A stretch of 64,000 nucleotides of DNA, taken from Armatimonas rosea. GTDB taxonomy: Bacteria > Armatimonadota > Armatimonadia > Armatimonadales > Armatimonadaceae. Below the pieces are notes generated by a model. That model was not told the DNA's origin. It searched no databases and saw only the letters and a list, made by a program, of their open reading frames with translations. Positions 25,658 to 34,288 of the stretch are shown piece after piece (positions within the stretch are counted from its first letter, which is position 1; each line of letters starts with the position of its first letter). The stretch lies in NCBI RefSeq assembly GCF_014202505.1, contig NZ_JACHGW010000002.1, forward strand, positions 496,001 to 560,000. The letters run 5' to 3'. Position numbers and translations under genes: made by a program.

Positions 25658-27229
25658 TTAATATTCTATCCGATGCAGAAAGTCTTCTAGAGCACCTTGC
25701 GGATGCCCCGGAGCCAGCGGGAGGGCACCGAGGCCACCGCCGCCGTTTGGGGTGGGCCACCAGCGGGTCTTGGTGCCGGGATAGAGCGCGACTGCGGCGA
25801 GCGTGCCGGGGATGGCATCGCGGTAGGCATGCATCGTCAGGAGATCGTCGGTGAGGGCATCGTCGTGGCTCGTGAGGCGGTACTTGGCATCGAAGTGAAT
25901 ACGCGTCTTGCCCAGCTCCAGGGTGATATCGGGGCGCACCGGACGGGTCCAAGTGGTGAGGGTGGGGTTGTAGGTTAGGCAGAGAGTCGGGGTCTCCAGG
26001 CGTAGCTCGGTGCCCCGGCGCAGGGTGAGTGCGGTGCCATCGCGGGCGGGCGTAAGGAGCTTGTCGTAGGGGAGCGCGACCCCAAACACGCTCTCCACCG
26101 CCTCAGCGACCTCGAAGAAGCACCAGTACTCGTAGAGCGTTGCCACATCGCGCCGGCCCGCCCCAAAGACCGCCTGACCACCGTCCCAGGAGAGCCGGAG
26201 TGCTTGCTGGGCGGCGAGCCAGGTGCGGTAGAGCTCACGGTAGCCGCTGCGCCGCTCCCAGAGCTTGCTGGAGACGGGAATCTGCGTTAAGGCCCCGACC
26301 TCGGCGAAAACCGGGTGCGCCAGAGCACGCTCCAGCCGGTGGATGAGCCCACGTGCCTCACGCTTGAGGCGCTCGGTGACGCAGCACTCCTCCAGTGCGT
26401 GCAGGAGCTGGCTCAGGGCATGGCGGACGAAGCGGTTCTCGGGGGTGTCGTAGGTCTCGGTGGGGTGGGTGTGGGGGAGCTGTTGCGGGACCGTGGTCAG
26501 GCCGCGCTCTGCCAGCCGGTGCCCTGCGGGGACAGGCTGGCGTGGTGTGGCCGTGGCGAGCCAGCGCACCGCACGGGGCGTGAGCCGCCGTGCACGACTG
26601 AGGGGCTGCTGCTCCGTTTCCGGGGTCAGCACGCGGTGCGGGTCGGCGAGGATACGCGCGAGCGCTTGCTGAAACTCCCCGCTCTCCAGCAGGCCACGCA
26701 GGAGAAAAAAGCGCTCGGTGAGACGGGCGGGGTCGGTCTGCTCGCTGGGGGTCACGGGTGAGGTGATATCGGTGCGCTGGCGCAGGAGCAGGTCGGTGGC
26801 GCGCCGTGCAATCGCTTCGAGCAGGAGGCGAAAGTCCGTGCGGTAGGAGAGCTTGGTCGAGACAATCTCCAGTCCCACACGGGCTCTCTCTCTACCCGTT
26901 TCGTCTTCCAGCACCAGAGTCAGTAAGCCGGCTTCGTTGCCCGCCGTGAGGGTGCCCGTGTGCGGGTTGGTGCGGCTACGCTGGACAGGGCCACCGTCGC
27001 GGAGCCGCCAGCCGTGGGGGGCACCCGACAGAGCCCACTCCGCCACCCCGTTCTCCCGGAGCTGCACGGGCTCCTCGCCGAAGGCGGACGCCTCGGTGGG
27101 GGAGATTTGCTGGAGGGAGTCGGAGTAGAGGATGAGCTGCCCCCCGCCCCCCGCCTGCCCCCTGCCCCCCGCAAGCGGGGGAAATATAAGGGTGTGGGGG
27201 TTACTCAAAGGCGTAGCCCCCGAAGCCAT
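25658..27229 (-). CDS. McrC-like restriction component (DUF2357 and PD-(D/E)XK nuclease)
   Basis: The start at ATG 27229 overlaps the McrB-like gene by 29 bp; a TTG nearer its stop is an alternative. The product of about 523 residues has a DUF2357-like region (IVSTKLSYRTDFRLLLEAIA) and a C-terminal PDDEXK_7/DUF524-like nuclease with LYEYWCFFEV, RPDITLEL (Asp434) and HFDAKYRL (Asp447, Lys449). These proteins act as the nuclease partner of McrB-type GTPases. The first 30 residues are largely encoded by a GC-rich palindrome (PPLAGGRGQAGGGG). SRPBCC follows 2 bp later. Confidence 0.85.
   Translation of the reverse strand: MASGATPLSNPHTLIFPPLAGGRGQAGGGGQLILYSDSLQQISPTEASAFGEEPVQLRENGVAEWALSGAPHGWRLRDGGPVQRSRTNPHTGTLTAGNEAGLLTLVLEDETGRERARVGLEIVSTKLSYRTDFRLLLEAIARRATDLLLRQRTDITSPVTPSEQTDPARLTERFFLLRGLLESGEFQQALARILADPHRVLTPETEQQPLSRARRLTPRAVRWLATATPRQPVPAGHRLAERGLTTVPQQLPHTHPTETYDTPENRFVRHALSQLLHALEECCVTERLKREARGLIHRLERALAHPVFAEVGALTQIPVSSKLWERRSGYRELYRTWLAAQQALRLSWDGGQAVFGAGRRDVATLYEYWCFFEVAEAVESVFGVALPYDKLLTPARDGTALTLRRGTELRLETPTLCLTYNPTLTTWTRPVRPDITLELGKTRIHFDAKYRLTSHDDALTDDLLTMHAYRDAIPGTLAAVALYPGTKTRWWPTPNGGGGLGALPLAPGHPQGALEDFLHRIEY
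27166..27181. repeat. GC-rich palindrome inside mcrC-like coding sequence
   Basis: CCCCCGC-AA-GCGGGGG is a perfect hairpin, flanked by a poly-C tract at 27140-27165. It is read in frame near the N-terminus of the McrC-like protein as a Gly/Pro-rich stretch. Confidence 0.75.
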
Positions 27230-28838
27230 CGCGCAGGAGCCGGGCTTGGAGGGTGCGGAGGGCGGCGGTGGTCTGGGGCCAGTCCTGGGCCTGGGCGAGG
27301 GTGAGCAGGGCATCCAAGGCGGGCGCGAGGCGTCGCTGGGAGCCATGGAGGCGGGGGAGGATCTTCAGGCAGAGCGCGGTATCGAGTGCCATGTCGACCT
27401 GGTCATCCCACTGGAGCTGCTGGTAGGCGGTGCAGAAACGCAGGATCTCCGTGGCGGTACGCAGGCCGAAGCCAAGGTCGTGGGGGGTGAGGGTCTCGCT
27501 GAGGCGCAGGAGGCTTGCTTTCTCCTTTCCCAGCCCCGATGGGCTCGGGAGGGGCGAGAGAAGTGTCGTGCCGAAGCTGCTCCCTTGGCCGGCGAGCAGC
27601 TCAGGGCGGACGGGAGTCGGGTTGTCGAGGAGGGTGGCCAGGTTGGCGCTATCGACCGTCAGGACACTCGCCCGATCCAGCACCTTGGGCGAGAGTGGGT
27701 GCGTGGTCTCATCGATATTGACTGTGCCGATCAGAAAGAGATTACGCGGCCAAGCCAGAGTCTCCGGGGGGGCTCCGCCTAGAAAAATCGCCTCGCCCGA
27801 CTCCATCGCGGAGAGCAGGTCGGCACCGTAGCGCTCGATCGGGCTGAGGTTGAGCTCGTCGAGGATCAGGAAGTGGGGCAGGTCGGGCTGCTGGTTGGCG
27901 GCGCGCAGGAGCTCCAGGGCGGGTGTCGTGACATAGCGGCTGGGATCGAGCGCATCGGGGTAGCCGAGCAGGGGGTCGCGGCTGGTCCAGTCCGGCCCGA
28001 CCGCCACCAAAGCATAAGGCGCACCGAGCCAGCGTGCCAGCGCCTGCGCCAGCCGTGTCTTCCCCGAGCCCGAGAGCCCTGCCAGGATCACAAAGGGCTT
28101 GGCGCGCAGGGCGGCGAAGAACGCCGTGAGCCGCGCCTCGCTGTAGTGCAGCCCGACTGCCGTGCAGGCGCTCCGAAACGCAGGCACGAGCCCGGTCATA
28201 TCCGCCGTCGCTGTATAGGCCACCTCGGGCTCGCGGACAACTGCTGGAGCGATAGGCCTTGCACTGACTGTCGGCTTGCGGCCCTTGCGGCGGTAGATCG
28301 GCTCGGGCTGGTCCTCGGTGAGGAGCTCGGTGTAGAGGCGCAGGCTCTCGCGCAGGTGGGCAAGGAAGCTCTCGCCGTCGAGGGTCTCGGCAAAGAACTC
28401 CTGCGGGTTGTGGAAGGCATCGTTGAAGCGGTAGGTGGGGCTGTCGACATCCAGCGCGCTCTCGGGGAGCGGCGTGCGCTTCTGCGTGCTGAGGAGCACC
28501 TCCGGGGGATGGGTCGCCGACTTCATGATCCCGGCTACCAGCCCGCGCCCGTGCGGCTCGACACTGACAGCCAGGTAGAAGCCCTCTTGGATCTTTTGCT
28601 CCGGTCCCAGGATGCAGAGCCAAGGCACCTTGACCGCCTTGCCTCGCCCTACGGAGACCTCTACGGTAAAGGGCAAGAACGACTCCGGGAGAAGCATTCG
28701 CTCGAGCTGCGCCTTGAGCTCCAAAAGCTGGGTGAGGGTCGCCTGAACACGCGGGTCTTTGACGGTAACGGCGGCGGGTGGTTCGTTCCACGCGGCGCGG
28801 CTCTGGCAGAGATCTTGGAGGATTTGGGTAAGAGACAT
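27201..28838 (-). CDS. McrB-like AAA+ restriction motor with MrcB N-terminal domain
   Basis: The 545-residue product has an N-terminal DUF3578/MrcB-type DNA-recognition domain (about 1-170; FYLAVSVEPHGRGLVAGIM), a linker, and an McrB-type AAA+ module: FVILAGLSGSGKTRLAQALA (Walker A 254-261), FLILDELNLSPIERYGADLL (Walker B 323-330), GTVNIDETTH (371-380, in the region of the McrB consensus) and LDRA with a candidate Arg finger. This family powers modification-dependent cleavage of foreign DNA. A palindrome-coded insert (LLSPLPSPSGLGKEK) lies in the C-terminal part. First gene of a three-gene operon. Confidence 0.88.
   Translation of the reverse strand: MSLTQILQDLCQSRAAWNEPPAAVTVKDPRVQATLTQLLELKAQLERMLLPESFLPFTVEVSVGRGKAVKVPWLCILGPEQKIQEGFYLAVSVEPHGRGLVAGIMKSATHPPEVLLSTQKRTPLPESALDVDSPTYRFNDAFHNPQEFFAETLDGESFLAHLRESLRLYTELLTEDQPEPIYRRKGRKPTVSARPIAPAVVREPEVAYTATADMTGLVPAFRSACTAVGLHYSEARLTAFFAALRAKPFVILAGLSGSGKTRLAQALARWLGAPYALVAVGPDWTSRDPLLGYPDALDPSRYVTTPALELLRAANQQPDLPHFLILDELNLSPIERYGADLLSAMESGEAIFLGGAPPETLAWPRNLFLIGTVNIDETTHPLSPKVLDRASVLTVDSANLATLLDNPTPVRPELLAGQGSSFGTTLLSPLPSPSGLGKEKASLLRLSETLTPHDLGFGLRTATEILRFCTAYQQLQWDDQVDMALDTALCLKILPRLHGSQRRLAPALDALLTLAQAQDWPQTTAALRTLQARLLRDGFGGYAFE
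27519..27563. repeat. GC-rich palindrome inside mcrB-like coding sequence
   Basis: AGCCC-CGAT-GGGCT is the core stem, with partly complementary CTTTCTCC and GGGGCGAGAG flanks. It is translated in frame as SPLPSPSGLGKEK, a segment that looks inserted between conserved parts of the AAA+ protein. Confidence 0.6.
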
Positions 28839-28848
28839 GGGGCCTCTA

Positions 28849-28884
28849 AAACAAAAAAACGATCTCGCCGTTCCCCGGCGGATC
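28849..28884 (-). promoter_or_regulatory. Terminator-like hairpin in the McrB-like leader (possible attenuator)
   Basis: On the minus strand CGATCCGCCG, a GGGAA loop and CGGCGAGATCG form a stem with one bulged base, followed at once by TTTTTTTGTTTT. The T-tract ends about 8 bp before the AGAGG and ATG of the mcrB-like gene at 28838. A complete intrinsic terminator between promoter and start codon implies transcription attenuation of the restriction operon. Confidence 0.75.
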
Positions 28885-28910
28885 GCTGTTTACTGGTTGA
28901 GTATGAATAT

Positions 28911-28941
28911 AGTATAGCACGTCCAAGTGGTAATTTGCCAC
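28911..28941 (-). promoter_or_regulatory. -10-like box and palindrome upstream of the McrB-like operon
   Basis: TATACT on the minus strand (28916-28911) is a good -10 candidate. GTGGTAATTTGCCAC (28927-28941) is a palindrome with 6 of 7 pairs matched that overlaps where the -35 box would be, as an operator would. No consensus -35 is seen. Confidence 0.5.
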
Positions 28942-29081
28942 AGTATTTGTGGGATTTGGATTTTGTTCTAGTAAGGAAATAGTGGGTTTATGTTCTCTCT
29001 GAAGCTCTGGAATTTGTTTAAATTAGAAGGGATGCCCTGTAAATGCTGTATTTGTGTCTCGTAATTGTCTCATTATCTGAT

Positions 29082-29152
29082 GTCGCGGAGCGACTTTGTG
29101 GCGCAAGCGCCAGCCGCAGAGCGGAGCCGCCCACGTTAATGTGGGCAGCTCC
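29082..29152 (+). repeat. Multi-hairpin intergenic repeat, copy 4
   Basis: Hairpin 1 GTCGC-GGA-GCGAC (29082-29094), hairpin 2 GGCGC-AA-GCGCC (29100-29111) and hairpin 3 GCCCAC-GTTAAT-GTGGGC (29129-29146), enclosed by GGAGC (29123-29127) and GCTCC (29148-29152). Confidence 0.9.
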
Positions 29153-29160
29153 GAAGTATT

Positions 29161-29745
29161 TTAGAAGCGCACGCCGACCCCGAGGCTGAGGTTGCTGGGG
29201 TTGATCTTGTTGGTTCCTAGGCGCGGGGAGGCGGTCGCGGTGTAGGCGAGCTCGGCGACATAGCGGCGGCCAAAGCTCTGCCCGACAAAGAGACGTCCCC
29301 CCAGCACATCGGACGATGTCGTGGTGGTGGTCATGGTGGTGGTGGTCTTACCGCTGGTGTTGCTGGTGGAGAGCGACGTGCTGAGGCTGTAGATCCCAAC
29401 CCCGACCCCGTAGTAGAGGGCCGGGTTGCTGGCGGAGCGCACTCGGTACTGGAATCCAAACCCTCCCGCCATCTCGTTGCTACTCACATCGTCGCCCGCG
29501 CTGTTTTCGTAGCTGCGGCTCTTGCTGACTCCCTGCGCATAGAGGCCCCAGGTGCCCTCTTTGAAGCCCCCGAGGTCGTAGCTGAGAATGCTGGAGGCGG
29601 GGCTGTCGCCCAAGAAGGTCTTCCCCGACGACGAAAGCGGGCGTGCGACTCCGAGCTGGAGCTGCCAGCGCTTCTCCTTCCCGTCGGCGTGGGCGGCCAG
29701 CCCAGTCAAAAATAGGGCGCAAAGGGTGATGCTAAGTTTCTTCAT
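29161..29745 (-). CDS. Outer-membrane beta-barrel protein
   Basis: The 194-residue product starts with a signal peptide, MKKLSITLCALFLTGLAAHA, and the mature part alternates in strands typical of an OmpA/OmpW-sized barrel: WQLQLGVARPLS, GGFGFQYRVRS, YYGVGVGIYSLSTSLS, RRYVAELAYTATAS, ending LSLGVGVRF with the C-terminal Phe used for barrel insertion. A Thr/Ser-rich loop (KTTTTMTTTTTSS) lies between two strands. No specific channel or enzyme signature is seen. It is the last gene of the minus-strand run that begins with the ABC transporter. Confidence 0.8.
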   Translation of the reverse strand: MKKLSITLCALFLTGLAAHADGKEKRWQLQLGVARPLSSSGKTFLGDSPASSILSYDLGGFKEGTWGLYAQGVSKSRSYENSAGDDVSSNEMAGGFGFQYRVRSASNPALYYGVGVGIYSLSTSLSTSNTSGKTTTTMTTTTTSSDVLGGRLFVGQSFGRRYVAELAYTATASPRLGTNKINPSNLSLGVGVRF

Positions 29746-29766
29746 GGTTGTTGTCCTCTTTGATTT

Positions 29767-32700
29767 CTAGAGCTTTTTCGTGTTGTCGTCGAGCGTGCGG
29801 TCGATATAGAGGTGCTGGGGATCGACCTCCACCTTGTCGGGCTCGGCGCTGTCCGTTTCTAAGACGACACGCCCGGGCTCGGATGTGACAGTCTTCACAG
29901 GGAGCGCCTGCTCTTTTTTCCAGAGCCCGAACCCAAACCCCGTGGCGGGGCCGGCATCGGTCTCGTTGCCCTTGCCATCGGCGTACTTCTTGACAGCGGT
30001 GTAGGTGACAGTCACGCGCCACTTGCCGCCGACCTTCTCCTTCTTGGCATCGGTGAGGCGCAGGTCGTAGAGGGTGATCTTTTCAAAGAGATCGCTCAGA
30101 TAGGCCTGGTCGGTCGAGGGCGTGGCGGCGCGCAGGGTCTCCATCAGCTCCAGCGCCGTCGTGTAGGGCGGCTCCTGGAACGCGGTCTTCTTCACAAAGC
30201 CGGCCAGTGCGGCGTTGAGGGTTCCCTCCCCGATTCTGTCGGCGAGGGCGCAGAAGGCGATCGCGCCCTTGGGGTAGTGGATGTACTGCTGGTGCTGCAT
30301 GGTCGTCAGCGGGTTCTCCTCCTCGCGCTCGGAGCCGCGACCGCGCAGATAGCGGTCCATGTCCAGCTTGAGGAAGCGTGCCAGTGCCTCTTTGCCGTAG
30401 GCCTTTTTGAGGGTCTGGAGCGCACTGTACTCCGCGAGCGACTCGGAGAGCAGCTCACTGCCCGCGACATTGCCCCCGAGTACCTGGTGCGCCCACCACT
30501 GGTGCGCCACCTCATGGGCCGTGACATAGAACGGGATATCCAGCGCGTCTTTCTCCGTTCCCACCTTGAGGATAAACCCGATTCCCTCAGAGTAGGGCAC
30601 GGTGTTGGGGAACGACTGCGCAAACTGCTGGTAGGCCGGGAACTCCAGGATGCGCAGCTGGCGGAACTGGTAGGGGCTGAAGTTCTCGGAGCAGTAGCTC
30701 AGGGCGGCCTTGGCCCCCGCCATCATCCGCTCCAGGTTGTACTCATGGCCGGGGTGGTAGAAGATCTCCAGCGCCACTTTCTTACCGTCTTTGCCCACCC
30801 ACTGGTCGCGCTTGACCGCATAGCGTGCCGAGACAAAGGTGACAAAGTGACGGATGGGCGCGTCCATCTTGTAGCGGAAGCAGCGGCGCCCGTCCTCGCT
30901 CCACTCTTTCTCTAGGTAGCCAGGGGCGATCGCGGTTTGATCTGGCGCGGTGCGGACGGTCGCGGCAAAGCTCACCCAGTCGGCATCGGGGCCGATATAG
31001 GTGTTCTTTCGCGCCTCTTGGTCGCTGGCAGGGGCCATACGCGCCTTGGGGGCCAGCTTCTGCCGCCGTCGCTCGGACTCGTCGCTGAGCTCCGCCTCTG
31101 TCTGGTAGCCAAGCTGAGGGCAGGGCATGGTGACAAAGGCTCCGTTGGCCGCGATCGCCGTGTTGGGCTCACCGTTGGAGAAGCCGACTTTGTCGTAGGC
31201 GAGGGTGAAGGCGAGAGTCGTGGTCGCGCCCGGTGCGAGCGGCTGGGCGAGGGTGAGGGTGCGGAACCCACGGTCCTTGTCCGTGATCCCCGGTGTCGCA
31301 GGGGCTCCGAGAGTGAGCGCCTTGACCGTTAGGTCCGGGTCGGTCTGGACCACCAGCTCCGTCACGGGCTTGTCGGTCTTGTTCTTGAGCGTAAAGACTC
31401 CCTTGGACTCCCACTGCCCACGCTCGGGCCAGAGGGTGACATCTAGCTCCACATCGGTGATGCGGGGCTGGGGGATTTTCTCGTAGCGCGCCTTGTACTT
31501 CTGCTCAAACTCCACCCGGAGCTTGGTCTGCTCCTTCTCAGGGCGGTAGGTATGGCGGAGATTGGTATTGACAAAGATCCACCCCCCGATCGCCACAAAG
31601 CCCGCCGCACACGCCGCCGCGATAGCCCGCGCCGCGGGGGGAAGCTGCCCCACCTGCCAGCGCAGCGCCAGGCGGTCGTCCTTGCCCCGCACCCAGAGCT
31701 TGATGGCGACGATAACTAATAGCACCGATGCCAGCAGCCAGTAGCTTGCAAACCAGAACACCGGCTGGACAAACGGCCCAAAGCCATTCATGTCCGAGAG
31801 CTTGACCGTGGGAATGTCCCCGAAGAGATAGAGCTTGTGGTCGAGGCCCATGCTGGGAAGCGCCTGGGTGGCGATAAAGCTCACCAGCACCAGCGTGTGG
31901 CCCAGAAACTTCTGGTTGACCACGGTATGGACAAAGAACGCCAGCGCGGTCAGGCAGACCAGGGTGGGGTAGATCGTCCCAAAGAGGTAGGAGACATACA
32001 GCCCCAGCTCAAAGTGGAAGTAGCCCTTGGCCGCCTGCACGGCGACCCCCGCGACAATCAGCCCGCCGGTGAGGAGCGCGAGCACCAGAAGTAGCGCCAT
32101 AAACTTGGCCAGCGCGACCCGGTAGGTGGGCACAGGCAGGGCATCGGCGATCTGGTCCAGCTTGACGGTGCGCTCGCGCCAGGCGAGCTCTCCGGCGTAG
32201 AAGGTGATGAGGATCAGAAAGAACAGCATGAACGAGCCGCTGACCTGCTCGACCATGACACGGGTGACCGGGTAGATGGTGTTGTCGAGGAGCTTGTCGG
32301 CCATCCAGGCGTTGGTGATGAGCAGCAGCATTCCGGCGGCAGCGATCACCAGAAACGGGACACTGCGGACGATGTCGCGGAAGTAGAAGCGCAGGAGGGC
32401 GGTGAAGCCGCTTGGCATCCCTCCAGACATCCCTCCCCCCGGCCCCCTCCCTTCGCTCTGTTTCCCGCTTCGCGGGGACGAAGGGAGGGGGAGTTCTGAG
32501 GAGGTGGGTGGGAGGGGCTTTTTGCGGATCGTCATGGCTCGGGCGGAGAACTGGAAGAGGCGGAAGCCGACCATGAGGAGCGTGGCGGCCACTGCGAGCC
32601 AGAGCAGGCGGTTGTAGAGGAGGGCGCCCGTGAGTGGGAGGAGCTGCGTGTTCTTCTCCGCCAGGGTCCAGTAGCGCGTGACCACGCCCGTCGAGGCCAG

Positions 32701-33333
32701 CCCGAAGGGGTCGAAGAGCGAGGCGAGCATTCGGTTCTCGACCGAGCCCAGCAGCGCTAGCGCGATCGCCCAGCCGACAAAGACCAGCACGCCCTGGAGA
32801 TAGATCGCCAGCAGGCTGCGGGTCAGGGTGCCAAAGACAAAGAACAGGGCCGAGAGAAAGAGCACATTGGGGAGCAGGATGGTGAAAAAGACATTGACAT
32901 AGCTCTCCAAGCGGAACGGCCCGAGGCTCGCCTTATCCACCCAGGGCATGGCGGTGCCAAAGAGGACCCCAAAGAGCAGCCCGGAGAAGACAAAGAGTGT
33001 GATGGTCAAGGCGCCTAGATACCGCCCGAAGAAGTACGATGCGCGGCTCAGGCGTGTGGTGAAGAAGAGCTCGTGGGCCTGCGCCTCGAAGTCGCGGTAG
33101 ATCGCGGTGCCGACCAGGGCGCTGGCGATCACGGCACCGAACGCGCCCATGATCCCGACAATCTGGCTCAGGACAATCGGGGCGTTGACCTTGACTTGCC
33201 CATCGCCGCCGCCTATCTTGACCGCATCGGTGGTGACAAAGAGAAAGGTCAGCAGGAAGAGCACAAGAAAGAAGAGGTAGGTCGAGACCTGGCGCAGGCG
33301 GAAGCGCAGCTCGAAGAGATAGACAGCTCGCAT
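29767..33333 (-). CDS. ABC transporter permease fused to M1-type aminopeptidase
   Basis: The start ATG 33333 (MRAVYLFELRFRLRQ) lies 4 bp after the ATPase stop; the longer frame is not needed. The protein of about 1188 residues has two sets of membrane helices of the ABC2 type in the first half, separated by a palindrome-coded linker. A C-terminal M1-like zinc peptidase follows: HEVAHQWW (His940, Glu941, His944) and the third ligand Glu964 in LLSESLAEY. I recall this fusion from Bacteroidota and others. It likely pairs with the ATPase upstream. Substrate unknown. Confidence 0.9.
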   Translation of the reverse strand: MRAVYLFELRFRLRQVSTYLFFLVLFLLTFLFVTTDAVKIGGGDGQVKVNAPIVLSQIVGIMGAFGAVIASALVGTAIYRDFEAQAHELFFTTRLSRASYFFGRYLGALTITLFVFSGLLFGVLFGTAMPWVDKASLGPFRLESYVNVFFTILLPNVLFLSALFFVFGTLTRSLLAIYLQGVLVFVGWAIALALLGSVENRMLASLFDPFGLASTGVVTRYWTLAEKNTQLLPLTGALLYNRLLWLAVAATLLMVGFRLFQFSARAMTIRKKPLPPTSSELPLPSSPRSGKQSEGRGPGGGMSGGMPSGFTALLRFYFRDIVRSVPFLVIAAAGMLLLITNAWMADKLLDNTIYPVTRVMVEQVSGSFMLFFLILITFYAGELAWRERTVKLDQIADALPVPTYRVALAKFMALLLVLALLTGGLIVAGVAVQAAKGYFHFELGLYVSYLFGTIYPTLVCLTALAFFVHTVVNQKFLGHTLVLVSFIATQALPSMGLDHKLYLFGDIPTVKLSDMNGFGPFVQPVFWFASYWLLASVLLVIVAIKLWVRGKDDRLALRWQVGQLPPAARAIAAACAAGFVAIGGWIFVNTNLRHTYRPEKEQTKLRVEFEQKYKARYEKIPQPRITDVELDVTLWPERGQWESKGVFTLKNKTDKPVTELVVQTDPDLTVKALTLGAPATPGITDKDRGFRTLTLAQPLAPGATTTLAFTLAYDKVGFSNGEPNTAIAANGAFVTMPCPQLGYQTEAELSDESERRRQKLAPKARMAPASDQEARKNTYIGPDADWVSFAATVRTAPDQTAIAPGYLEKEWSEDGRRCFRYKMDAPIRHFVTFVSARYAVKRDQWVGKDGKKVALEIFYHPGHEYNLERMMAGAKAALSYCSENFSPYQFRQLRILEFPAYQQFAQSFPNTVPYSEGIGFILKVGTEKDALDIPFYVTAHEVAHQWWAHQVLGGNVAGSELLSESLAEYSALQTLKKAYGKEALARFLKLDMDRYLRGRGSEREEENPLTTMQHQQYIHYPKGAIAFCALADRIGEGTLNAALAGFVKKTAFQEPPYTTALELMETLRAATPSTDQAYLSDLFEKITLYDLRLTDAKKEKVGGKWRVTVTYTAVKKYADGKGNETDAGPATGFGFGLWKKEQALPVKTVTSEPGRVVLETDSAEPDKVEVDPQHLYIDRTLDDNTKKL
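32428..32517. repeat. GC-rich nested palindrome inside the permease-peptidase gene
   Basis: CCCCCTCCCTTCG (32443-32455) and CGAAGGGAGGGGG (32479-32491) are perfect 13-bp arms. Inside them CCCGC-TTC-GCGGG forms a second stem. It is read in frame as the linker PLPPTSSELPLPSSPRSGKQ onward, rich in Pro, Ser and Gly, between the two membrane halves. Confidence 0.9.
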
Positions 33334-33337
33334 GGCG

Positions 33338-34207
33338 CTACGCCTCCCCGACCGCGTGGAAGTAGGCATCCTCCAGGTCCGCGGCAATCGCCTCAAAGCC
33401 CTCGCCAGGGTCGGTGGACTGGTAGACCGTGATGACCGGCTTTCCCGCGATCAGGCGGCGGGAGATCACCCGGTAGCGCGCCTCGTACTCCGCGAGCTCG
33501 TCCTTGCCGATCACCTTGCGCCAGACACTCCCTGCCACCCGCCCGATCACCTCCTCGGGGTTGCCCTGCGCGACCACGCGGCCCTTGGCCAGAATCGCCA
33601 TGCGCTCACAGAGCTCGCGGACATCCTCGACAATGTGGGTGGAGAGGATCACGGTCGCGCCCTCCCCGACCTCGGCGAGCAGGTTGAGGAAGCGGTTGCG
33701 CTCGGTGGGATCGAGGCCCGCGGTGGGCTCATCGACAATGATGACACTCGGATTTGCCAGCAGCGCCACCGCGATCCCCAGCCGCTGCTTCATCCCGCCC
33801 GAGTACCCCCCCACATTTTTCTTGCGGGCGTCCCAGAGGTTCACCTGCGCCAGCAAGCCCTCGACAATGGCCTTGCGCTCCTTGCCGTTATGGAGCCCCT
33901 TGAGCGTCGCGAAGTGGTCCAGCGTGGACTCTCCCGAGAGGGTGGGGTAGAAGCCGAACTCCTGCGGCAGGTAGCCCAAAGTCGAGCGCATGGCGTCTTT
34001 GTTCTTGAGCGTGTCGGTCCCATCCAGGCGAATGCTCCCCGTGTCGGGCTCCTGCAGGGTCGCGATCGTGCGCATCAGCGACGACTTCCCCGCCCCGTTG
34101 GGCCCGAGCAGGCCAAAGAGCCCGTGGGGAATGCTCAGTGTCACTCCGTCGAGTGCCCGTACGCCATTGGGGTAGGTCTTGGTTAGGTTCTCAATCTCCA
34201 GCGCCAT
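33338..34207 (-). CDS. ABC transporter ATP-binding protein
   Basis: The 289-residue product has a complete nucleotide-binding domain: FGLLGPNGAGKSSLMRTIAT (Walker A), LPQEFGFYP (Q loop), YSGGMKQRLGIAVALL (signature), VIIVDEPTAGLDPTERNRFL (Walker B and D loop) and VILSTHIVEDVRELC (H loop), with a C-terminal extension. It precedes the permease-peptidase fusion by 4 bp, so they form one transporter. Drug, peptide or polysaccharide export is possible; nothing in the ATPase decides. Confidence 0.95.
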   Translation of the reverse strand: MALEIENLTKTYPNGVRALDGVTLSIPHGLFGLLGPNGAGKSSLMRTIATLQEPDTGSIRLDGTDTLKNKDAMRSTLGYLPQEFGFYPTLSGESTLDHFATLKGLHNGKERKAIVEGLLAQVNLWDARKKNVGGYSGGMKQRLGIAVALLANPSVIIVDEPTAGLDPTERNRFLNLLAEVGEGATVILSTHIVEDVRELCERMAILAKGRVVAQGNPEEVIGRVAGSVWRKVIGKDELAEYEARYRVISRRLIAGKPVITVYQSTDPGEGFEAIAADLEDAYFHAVGEA

Positions 34208-34288
34208 GTCTCATTTACCTCGCTACTAGCACTATTTCCATTTTTGGAAACAGTGATAGCCTCTAAGACAGTGGTAGCTGGGAGAAGG

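Larger units (their letters stand above)
28839..29160. other. 322-bp intergenic region upstream of the McrB-like operon
   Basis: No gene is visible here. Part of it is clearly AT-rich (about 28900-29080). It holds the terminator-like hairpin at 28849-28884, a -10-like box and palindrome at 28911-28941, and repeat copy 4 at 29082-29152 near the end of the outer-membrane gene. Confidence 0.8.

Noticed and set aside
25656-25952. N-terminal extension of the SRPBCC gene
   Set aside because: Arg/Pro/His-rich and overlaps the McrC-like coding sequence; the GTG two bases after that gene's stop gives a normal-length SRPBCC protein.
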